In this document: positions 7,868 to 13,635 of the stretch, piece by piece | Position numbering within the stretch: the first letter of the stretch is position 1 | Layout: each line of letters opens with the position of its first letter | Source of the DNA: an uncultured bacterium | GTDB lineage: Bacteria; Cyanobacteriota; Vampirovibrionia; Gastranaerophilales; Gastranaerophilaceae | Assembly: GCA_900553205.1 (NCBI GenBank) | Contig: USCK01000032.1 | Span: forward strand, 1 to 14,656 | Direction: 5' to 3' | DNA length: 14,656 nucleotides | Translations under genes and position numbers: made by a program | Notes under the pieces: generated by a model | Database searches by the model: none | What the model was told of the DNA's origin: nothing | The model's input: only the letters and a program-made list of their open reading frames with translations

Positions 7868-8277
7868 CCTGTCAAAATCTGTAAATTTTCTCTCTTTTTC
7901 AAAATTTCACCAAAAGATGTTATAAACCCGTCTTTATCAAACTTGGAAACATCTTTAATTCTACTCGTCCACTCTTTTGGTAAGCCCAGACCTTCGACAA
8001 TACCATTTGCACCTTCATGAACTTTTGATAAATTAGTTACATGTCGTTTTGAATAAATACGTTTCCCCATATCAGAAGTGTAATCAGCAATAGCATTCCA
8101 ATCTAAATGCCCTCTAAAAGAAACATTCGCAAAATAATTCGGCGAAACTATCGGCATCTTGGAGTCTTTGAAAGGTTTTATAGAATTAGTTGAGTTATTG
8201 TGATTAATGTTTTTTGAATGTTGATTGCTTAATATTGTAATATTGTTTGCCCTAAAAGCAATTTGAGTTATGTCCAT
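7822..8277 (-). CDS. N-terminal fragment of the frameshifted kinase-like gene
   Basis: A 151-codon frame from ATG 8277. It reads smoothly into the downstream 485-residue frame if one base is gained at a run of five A (minus strand; plus-strand T5 at 7895-7899): residues up to FGEILKK would continue as ERKFTDFDRLQSGLSDLF. Its own last 23 residues after the shift point are therefore probably not native. The N terminus MDITQIAFRANN and a second string FANVSFRGHLDW (49-60) match the leader style of the 136-aa gene at 1342-1752. The middle is Asn/Ser/His-rich and probably disordered. Only a weak GGAA precedes the ATG. Either the gene is broken (or the base call is wrong), or a -1 slip at G-AAA-AAG makes a 622-aa product alongside this short one. 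Confidence 0.62.
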   Translation of the reverse strand: MDITQIAFRANNITILSNQHSKNINHNNSTNSIKPFKDSKMPIVSPNYFANVSFRGHLDWNAIADYTSDMGKRIYSKRHVTNLSKVHEGANGIVEGLGLPKEWTSRIKDVSKFDKDGFITSFGEILKKRENLQILTGCNQGYLICSKNMEL

Positions 8278-8292
8278 ATATAAATTCCGTAA

Positions 8293-8337
8293 TTATAAAA
8301 CTGTACTATTATTGTTATAAAACCAGTAATTATAAAA
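8293..8337 (-). promoter_or_regulatory. three TTATAAAA repeats, possible promoter of the kinase-like gene
   Basis: TTATAAAA occurs at 8293-8300, 8315-8322 and 8330-8337, just upstream of the ATG at 8277. On the minus strand two of the copies contain a perfect -10 hexamer TATAAT (8292-8297 and 8329-8334). No matching -35 box is apparent. The copies could be promoter elements or an AT-rich binding site. Confidence 0.3.
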
Positions 8338-8386
8338 TTTGCTAGTGGAAATTCTTATTTATATATTAGACATAAAACTTAAACTC

Positions 8387-8418
8387 AAAAAAAGAACAGA
8401 GATAACTCTGTTCTTTTT
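8387..8418 (-). terminator. strong intrinsic terminator
   Basis: GAACAGAG and CTCTGTTC pair around the loop ATAA, extended by A:T pairs on both sides. On the minus strand the hairpin is followed by seven T. On the plus strand it ends in five T, so it could work in both directions. It lies immediately after the stop of the 55-codon frame and the tRNA-3'-like segment, so it would end minus-strand transcripts coming from there or from darTG, and insulate the kinase-like gene. Confidence 0.85.
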
Positions 8419-8586
8419 CTAAATGGAGGAGGTGGTGGGATTGTCTTGCTCGGTCGCGTTTAACGGGTCTTCGTGTTTTGGCTGATGTGATTTCATCACA
8501 TAACCCAAAAGCACTTCGCCCTCAGCTTCCTCGCGCTCGAACCATAGACAAAACTTCGTTTTGTGGTTCTCATTGTAAAGAAACAC
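8419..8586 (-). other. GC-rich structured element with a 55-codon open frame
   Basis: Bases 8421-8570 contain 73 G or C in 150 (49%), against 11 in 60 just upstream, so the segment is foreign to its surroundings. On the minus strand a frame is open from a GTG at 8584-8586 to TAG at 8419-8421, with protein-like content (acidic FEREEAEGEV, then KSHQPKHEDPLNATEQDNP). No ribosome binding site precedes the GTG. Two hairpins share a TTC/GAA triloop: 8485-8501 (7-bp stem) and 8548-8564 (7-bp stem, extended by GAACC/GGTTC with a 4-base bulge). A terminator follows directly. It could be a short protein gene, a small structured RNA, or a copy of a dispersed repeat; I cannot decide between these. Confidence 0.45.
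8424..8442 (-). other. tRNA 3'-end-like sequence, possible attachment site remnant
   Basis: On the minus strand AATCCCACCACCTCCTCCA reads exactly as the end of a tRNA: AAT of the T loop, CCCAC of the T stem, CACCTCC of the acceptor stem, discriminator T and CCA. The rest of a tRNA is absent: upstream there is no GTGGG-TTCG partner. A terminator follows three bases later, as is common after tRNA genes. Phage and island integrases often target tRNA 3' ends, so this may be an attachment-site copy bordering the defence genes at 8809-14656. Chance or part of the coding frame are alternatives. Confidence 0.35.
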
Positions 8587-8808
8587 CTTAAATGGTTGTT
8601 TGTAACATATAATTTGATTATTTAATAAAACTCAAAATATTTACATATTTAGTTTATACATACGCTAAATTTTTCCAATAGTAGTAAAAGATTAAAGCTA
8701 GACTATCTAATATATATGTCATGATTTTAATAATATATTTTGTAACTATATTATAAATAACTAGAAAATAACATATTTTTAGGAAATTGAAGTGTTTGTA
8801 TAAAATAT
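8587..8808. other. AT-rich gap without recognisable gene
   Basis: Between the GC-rich element and the end of darG the sequence is very AT-rich (about 18% GC at 8581-8640) with stops in all frames. The only structure I see is a short A/T-only inverted repeat, GTATAAA/TTTATAC at 8798-8814, overlapping the darG stop codon. It is too weak to call a terminator. Confidence 0.5.
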
Positions 8809-9831
8809 TTATACCCATGCTTGTTGAATTAAAACATTATATGCAATTTCAATTTGTTTTTTTGAAAATTTTTGTTTTTTAACGTTCCAAGAGTATACCG
8901 CTGATATTAAATCATTTAATTCTGTTTTATTTTCTTTTGACATTAGCCAATGCACAGTCGCCAATAATTCTAATCCAAATGGAGTTTCAAATCCGCCTAC
9001 AAGTTCAGAAACTTTATTTATTTTATTAAGCAAATCTAAATCTTTTTCTAACAATAAATGGGCGTCTTTTATAGCACCTGGTAATAGTGTAATATGTTTA
9101 TCGGGTGCATCTTCACCATCATAGCCTTCAATATAATGTTTTTCTAATAAATTTAAAACATGTCTTAAATTTTGAGCATATGGACCATATAAAGCTTTTT
9201 TATAATTTAACCTTAAATTCTGCCCTGATTCTTGTAAAAAGTACATAAGCTTATGTATTTCAAGTAAAGTAATAAAAGGGTCAAGCATACTTTGTAAATA
9301 ACGATTTATAAGTTCAATTAAAGCCGCTCTACTTAATGTTAATTCTGGTACTTCTTTATTTTTTACTTGTTCTATATTATTAGCAGGTTCATAAATAACA
9401 ATTTTTACATCTTGTAAATCTCCTAATACCTGCTCTATAATAGGTTTTATTTCATCCCAATTAAGTCCTCCAAGCCCACACCCCAAAGGAGGAATTGCAA
9501 TGGATTTTATTTTATAATTTATTATGTCATCTTTTAATGCAACTAAACCTGATTTTATATCTTGTACCTTACTTTTCCCTTTCCAATGTCTTTTGGTAGG
9601 GAAATTAATTATATACTTAGGGTTAAACAAAAGTCCAGAATTATAAATAAACATCTTGCCAGGCTCAACTTCTCCTTTATCACAAGCTTGTTTGTATGCT
9701 TTAAAATTTTCAGGATACATTTGTTTAAACTGTAATGCTATACCACGCCCCATAATACCAACACAGTTTACGGTATTGATAATAGCGTCTGTTTGTTCTT
9801 GTAATATATTTCCTGTTTTATATTCAAACAT
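8809..9831 (-). CDS. darG: DarG antitoxin: macrodomain DNA ADP-ribosyl glycohydrolase
   Basis: A 340-aa protein with an N-terminal macrodomain (about 1-150) and a helical C-terminal domain (about 165-340). The macrodomain shows NTVN (19-22), GIMGRGIA (25-32), NFPTKRHWKG (76-85) and the ADP-ribose loop PPLGCGLGGLNW (114-125), the pattern of DarG-type macrodomains. In this family the macrodomain removes ADP-ribose from thymidine in DNA, undoing DarT damage, and the C-terminal domain neutralises the toxin by binding. The C-terminal part (LLEIHKLMYFLQESG, KALYGPYAQNLRHVL) is typical of DarG. The ATG at 9831 follows GAGG by about five bases and lies 17 bases after the darT stop, so the two genes form an operon in the usual toxin-then-antitoxin order. 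It appears intact. Confidence 0.93.
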   Translation of the reverse strand: MFEYKTGNILQEQTDAIINTVNCVGIMGRGIALQFKQMYPENFKAYKQACDKGEVEPGKMFIYNSGLLFNPKYIINFPTKRHWKGKSKVQDIKSGLVALKDDIINYKIKSIAIPPLGCGLGGLNWDEIKPIIEQVLGDLQDVKIVIYEPANNIEQVKNKEVPELTLSRAALIELINRYLQSMLDPFITLLEIHKLMYFLQESGQNLRLNYKKALYGPYAQNLRHVLNLLEKHYIEGYDGEDAPDKHITLLPGAIKDAHLLLEKDLDLLNKINKVSELVGGFETPFGLELLATVHWLMSKENKTELNDLISAVYSWNVKKQKFSKKQIEIAYNVLIQQAWV

Positions 9832-9848
9832 ATTAACCTCTTTATAAA

Positions 9849-10511
9849 TTAATAATACCAGTCTTTCTTTAGCATTATATTAGACGAAATATTGTATTTA
9901 GTTAGTATTTTACTGACTTCCGTTTGATTTTTTAAATTATACACTCCAATAGTAGTTATTAAATCTACAGGGACTTTACTTTCTATTAAAAACTCTGCTT
10001 GCTTATTTTCTTTTACTTGTCTATCAACATCAGGCCCAGCCCAGTGAATAGAATTAATTGCATCCCAATCCAATAATTCGATAATCTTATCAAAATTAGA
10101 ATAGTCACTAAAATAAGAACTTCCTGCATTAGAAGTTGTATAGCAAGCCTTTAAACTATTTTTTTCTGCCCATTCTAAAATTTTGCTTAATTCAAATTCC
10201 AAATGGAGAATGTTATCCTGTCCCAGTGAATACTGCAAATCCGGATTATTTCTACAACTAATTACATATAGCATAACAGAACGTGGACAAAAATAAAATG
10301 GAACACATTGCCCAACTGTTAAATTTTCGAATGATGATAAAAGTTTATTTAAACGTCTTTCTTTAATTTGTGACATTCCTATTGTTGTTCCATTAATTTG
10401 TCTATTTGTAATTAGAGCATCACAATATAAATAACCATCTGATAAAACAGATTCCAAACGATCAACGTGTAAAATATGATAAACTTTTATATCTGTCAGT
10501 TTTTTTATCAC
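9849..10511 (-). CDS. darT: DarT toxin: DNA thymidine ADP-ribosyltransferase
   Basis: A 220-aa DarT-family (DUF4433) toxin. The family uses NAD+ to ADP-ribosylate thymidine in single-stranded DNA at short motifs, blocking replication; it acts in anti-phage defence. Family features visible from GTG 10511: KVYHILHVDRL near the N terminus (H12), IKERR with the NAD-binding arginine (R52 or R53), PFYFCPRSVMLY (71-82), and KQAEFL with the catalytic glutamate E173. The GTG at 10511 is chosen because AGAGG precedes it by about six bases and the length then fits the family. A TTG at 10556 in the same frame would add 15 residues without a clear binding site. A perfect inverted repeat overlaps the leader just upstream. 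The toxin looks intact, so the partner antitoxin should be functional. Confidence 0.92.
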   Translation of the reverse strand: MIKKLTDIKVYHILHVDRLESVLSDGYLYCDALITNRQINGTTIGMSQIKERRLNKLLSSFENLTVGQCVPFYFCPRSVMLYVISCRNNPDLQYSLGQDNILHLEFELSKILEWAEKNSLKACYTTSNAGSSYFSDYSNFDKIIELLDWDAINSIHWAGPDVDRQVKENKQAEFLIESKVPVDLITTIGVYNLKNQTEVSKILTKYNISSNIMLKKDWYY

Positions 10512-10521
10512 AAAATACCTC

Positions 10522-10534
10522 TTAGACAGTCTAA
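10522..10534. promoter_or_regulatory. perfect inverted repeat in the darT leader, candidate operator
   Basis: TTAGACAGTCTAA is a perfect 6-bp inverted repeat with one central base. It ends at the edge of the darT ribosome binding site (AGAGG). It could be a repressor site controlling darTG, or an RNA element affecting initiation (a one-base loop makes a stable hairpin unlikely). No other copy is seen in the divergent gap. Confidence 0.4.
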
Positions 10535-10582
10535 CATAAACACAAGCAATCAGCAAAAATAAACCTTAATTTATATTAAAAC

Positions 10583-10611
10583 TTGCGTTTAAAAAGTAAA
10601 AACAATATTTT
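10583..10611 (+). promoter_or_regulatory. candidate promoter of the hsd operon
   Basis: TTGCGT at 10583-10588 and TATTTT at 10606-10611 are separated by 17 bases, upstream of the hsdR start at 10647. Matches to consensus are only partial (3/6 and 4/6). A small inverted repeat TGATA-GAAT-TATCA (10614-10627) lies between this and the hsdR binding site and could bind a regulator. Confidence 0.35.
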
Positions 10612-10646
10612 CATGATAGAATTATCACATAAGCTGCGAGGTCTTA

Positions 10647-13043
10647 ATGTATAAAAAAGATTTATCAGAACGTGATATTTGTACAAAATTTATAACACCT
10701 GCAATACTAAAAGCTGGGTGGAATAAAGACTCGCAAATTAGGGAAGAAGTTTCTTTTACTGCAGGAAAAGTTATTGTTAGAGGTAAGCTTGTTTCACGTG
10801 GCAAAGGTAAAAGAGCTGATTATATCCTATATTATAAAAACAATATTCCTTTAGCAGTTATTGAAGCGAAAGACAATAAGCATAGTGTAGGAGCAGGTAT
10901 TCAGCAAGCAATAGAATATGCAGAAACTCTTGATATTCCTTTTGTATTTTCTTCAAATGGAGATGCTTTTTTATTCCACGATAGAACGGTTGATTTAGGT
11001 AAAAAAGAAATAGAATTACCTTTAGATGAATTCCCAACTCCACAAGAATTATGGGAAAAATTTAAAAAATTCAAACAAATCGAAGATGCAGAAACAGAAA
11101 AAGTTTACACCCAAAACTATCATAAAGATGTTTCAAGTAATAAGGAGCCAAGATATTATCAGAGAATTGCAATTAATAGAGCAGTAGAAGTAATAGCAAA
11201 AGGTCAAGATAGAGTCCTTTTAGTTATGGCAACAGGTACAGGTAAGACTTATACTGCATTTCAGATCATTTGGAGATTATGGAAAGCTAAGAAGAAAAAA
11301 CGTATTTTATTCTTAGCTGATAGAAACATTTTAGTTGATCAAACAAAAAGCCAAGATTTTGCACCATTTGGCGATAAAATGACAAAGATTACAAAACGTC
11401 ATATTGATAAATCTTATGAAATATATTTAGCCTTGTATCAAGGTATTACTGGGAACGATGAAGACAAAGACGCTTACAAAGAATTTTCAAAAGATTTCTT
11501 TGATTTAATTGTAATTGATGAGTGTCATAGGGGAAGTGCAAAAGATGATTCAGCTTGGCGAGAGGTATTAGATTATTTTTCATCAGCTACTCATTTAGGT
11601 CTAACTGCAACACCTAAAGAAACAAAAGACATTTCAAATATCGAATATTTTGGCGAGCCTGTGTATACATATTCTCTAAAACAAGGTATTGAAGATGGTT
11701 TTCTTGCTCCATACAAAGTTATTAGACCGATAATTAATATTGATATGGATGGCTTAAAACTTCCACAAGGTACAATTGATAAATATGGGAATGAAGTTCC
11801 TAATGAGGAATTTAATGTAAAAGATTTTGATAAAAAAATTGTTGTTGATGAACGAACAGAACTTGTCGCAAAAAGAATAACTCAATACCTAAAGAATAAT
11901 AACAGATATGATAAAACAATTGTTTTCTGTACTGATATTGACCACGCAGCAAGAATGCGTCAAGCTTTGGTGAATGAAAATCCTGATATGGTAGCAGAGA
12001 ACTCAAAATATGTAATGCAAATTACAGGCGATAACGATGAAGGTAAAAAAGAACTCGATAACTTTATTGATCCTGAAGTTACTTATCCTGTAATTGCGAC
12101 GACTTCAAAACTAATGACAACAGGAGTTGACGCTAAAACTTGCAAACTTATAGCAATAGATAGCAACATCAATTCAATGACAGAATTTAAACAAATTATC
12201 GGTCGTGGAACACGTTTAAGACCTGATTATGGCAAATGGTATTTTACTATTCTCGATTTTAGAGGGGTTACAAGACTTTTTGAAGATAAAGATTTTGACG
12301 GCGAACCTGTTCAGATAAAAGACGTAAAAGAAACCGAAGAAATGCCAAAAGATGAGCAAACAAAGGAGGAAGTTGAAACTTTGATTGATGAACTTCTTGA
12401 AGATGAAACCGTTGTAGAAATTCCACCTAATATTGATATTACAGATGTTGAAAATCCTACTAAAAAATTTTATGTGAATGGAATTGAAATTGTACAAGTA
12501 GGTGAAAGAGTTCAATATTATGGCAAAGACGGCAAACTGATAACTGAAAGCCTTGTAGATTATACCAAAAAGAATCTAAAAGCTCAGTTTGCTACAATGG
12601 ATGATTTCATAAAAAAATGGTCAGAAGCTGATAAAAAATCGGCAATTATTGATGAACTAATAGAACAAGGTGTAATGCTTGATGAATTGAGAGAAGAAGT
12701 TAAACAAAAAACAGGCAAAGACTTGAGTGTTTTTGATTTGATTTGCCATGTAACTTTCGATATGTCGCCATTATCAAGAAAAGAAAGAGCAGAAAAAGTT
12801 AAAAAAAGAAATTACTTTGGCAAATATTCAGAAAAAGCGAGAAAAGTTCTTAATGCCTTAATTGATAAATTTGCAGATGACGGTATTGAAGAGATTGAAA
12901 ATAGAGAAATATTGAAATTTCAACCTTTTGATGAAATCGGGACACCAATGGAAATAATCAAAGAATTTGGTGGCAAAACCAAGTATGAAGAAGCAATAAA
13001 AGAACTTGAAAAAGAGCTCTTTAATGATAATGAGGTAGCTTGA
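10647..13043 (+). CDS. hsdR: type I restriction enzyme, R (restriction/translocase) subunit
   Basis: A 798-aa HsdR. It forms the motor and nuclease of a type I restriction complex with HsdM and HsdS, translocating unmodified DNA and cutting it away from the recognition site. The N-terminal nuclease domain shows D58, E73-A-K75 and QQAIEYA (86-92), the PD-(D/E)xK plus QxxxY pattern. The helicase core follows: Walker A ATGTGKT (195-201), motif Ia FLADRNILVDQ, DECH (291-294), motif III LTATP (319-323), and motifs V/VI TTGVDAKT and QIIGRGTRLRP (516-526). The C-terminal region after about 530 (FTILDFRGVTRLF) matches the EcoEI-type R C-terminal domain. GAGG lies five bases before the ATG. The stop overlaps the next start by one base (TGATG). 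It appears complete; its length suits the shorter EcoEI-like R subunits. Confidence 0.95.
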   Translation: MYKKDLSERDICTKFITPAILKAGWNKDSQIREEVSFTAGKVIVRGKLVSRGKGKRADYILYYKNNIPLAVIEAKDNKHSVGAGIQQAIEYAETLDIPFVFSSNGDAFLFHDRTVDLGKKEIELPLDEFPTPQELWEKFKKFKQIEDAETEKVYTQNYHKDVSSNKEPRYYQRIAINRAVEVIAKGQDRVLLVMATGTGKTYTAFQIIWRLWKAKKKKRILFLADRNILVDQTKSQDFAPFGDKMTKITKRHIDKSYEIYLALYQGITGNDEDKDAYKEFSKDFFDLIVIDECHRGSAKDDSAWREVLDYFSSATHLGLTATPKETKDISNIEYFGEPVYTYSLKQGIEDGFLAPYKVIRPIINIDMDGLKLPQGTIDKYGNEVPNEEFNVKDFDKKIVVDERTELVAKRITQYLKNNNRYDKTIVFCTDIDHAARMRQALVNENPDMVAENSKYVMQITGDNDEGKKELDNFIDPEVTYPVIATTSKLMTTGVDAKTCKLIAIDSNINSMTEFKQIIGRGTRLRPDYGKWYFTILDFRGVTRLFEDKDFDGEPVQIKDVKETEEMPKDEQTKEEVETLIDELLEDETVVEIPPNIDITDVENPTKKFYVNGIEIVQVGERVQYYGKDGKLITESLVDYTKKNLKAQFATMDDFIKKWSEADKKSAIIDELIEQGVMLDELREEVKQKTGKDLSVFDLICHVTFDMSPLSRKERAEKVKKRNYFGKYSEKARKVLNALIDKFADDGIEEIENREILKFQPFDEIGTPMEIIKEFGGKTKYEEAIKELEKELFNDNEVA

Positions 13044-13624
13044 TGGTTAGTTCTTTAATTAATTTTACAATTACATCTACACCTCAAGGGATAAATTGGG
13101 CAGAGTGGATATCAGCAATTTCAACCTTATTAATGATGCTGGCTACTGGATTTATGGCATATTATGCGAAACAGGCGTTAAATTCATGGAAAGAAGAAAT
13201 TAAATTAAAGAAGATTTATAGAATTAATAGAAATTACATAAAAACAATTGATGAGTTTTTAAAATTATTACATAATTATGAACTAATATCTAATGAACAA
13301 GAAACTAGATATATATTAGAAAAATTATTAGAAGAAATAAATATAATATTATATGAATATAAGTTAGTCCAAAAGAATACTGAAACCGAATTTTTAAAGA
13401 ATCTAATATATTTTAAAGCTGTTATTCAAGAATACACAAAAATAAAATTTCAAAGCTTTAATTCAGGAGTAAAAGTTTATTATGAAAATTTTTGGGATGA
13501 CTATGCACCAATTCAAGAAAATGATGGTGATATTTCTTATACACTGGAATATGAAGAATTATTAAATAAATTAAATAATGCAAAAAATTTGTGTGAGCAA
13601 AATATTTATAAATTTTATAATTAG
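13043..13624 (+). CDS. unknown single-pass membrane protein inside the hsd operon
   Basis: A 193-aa protein from ATG 13043, with GAGG seven bases upstream; a TTG at 13040 is a less likely start. Residues about 22-42 (WISAISTLLMMLATGFMAYYA) form one membrane helix. A basic amphipathic stretch follows (WKEEIKLKKIYRINR), then a long helical, coiled-coil-like region (about 60-135) rich in Leu, Ile, Lys and Glu. The N terminus is short and probably extracytoplasmic or periplasmic, with the large domain in the cytoplasm. It is translationally coupled to hsdR (TGATG) and 11 bases before hsdM, so it is made with the restriction complex. I do not recognise the family. Its base composition is more AT-rich than hsdR and hsdM, consistent with later insertion. 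A role as an accessory defence or membrane-anchoring factor is inference. Confidence 0.8.
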   Translation: MVSSLINFTITSTPQGINWAEWISAISTLLMMLATGFMAYYAKQALNSWKEEIKLKKIYRINRNYIKTIDEFLKLLHNYELISNEQETRYILEKLLEEINIILYEYKLVQKNTETEFLKNLIYFKAVIQEYTKIKFQSFNSGVKVYYENFWDDYAPIQENDGDISYTLEYEELLNKLNNAKNLCEQNIYKFYN

Positions 13625-13635
13625 AGGATAACTAA

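Noticed and set aside
8293..8337. CRISPR-like or iteron array from the TTATAAAA repeats
   Set aside because: Three 8-base A/T repeats with unequal spacing (22 and 15 bases) are too short and too few.
8424..8510. A complete tRNA gene on the minus strand
   Set aside because: Only the 3' 19 bases fit; no matching T-stem 5' strand, anticodon arm or 5' acceptor strand is present upstream.
8798..8814. Inverted repeat GTATAAA/TTTATAC at the darG stop as a terminator
   Set aside because: The stem has one G:C pair and no T tract; it is expected by chance in such AT-rich DNA.
12216..12515. Minus-strand Phe-rich 99-codon frame inside hsdR
   Set aside because: It is the reverse of a Lys/Glu-rich hsdR segment; composition explains it.
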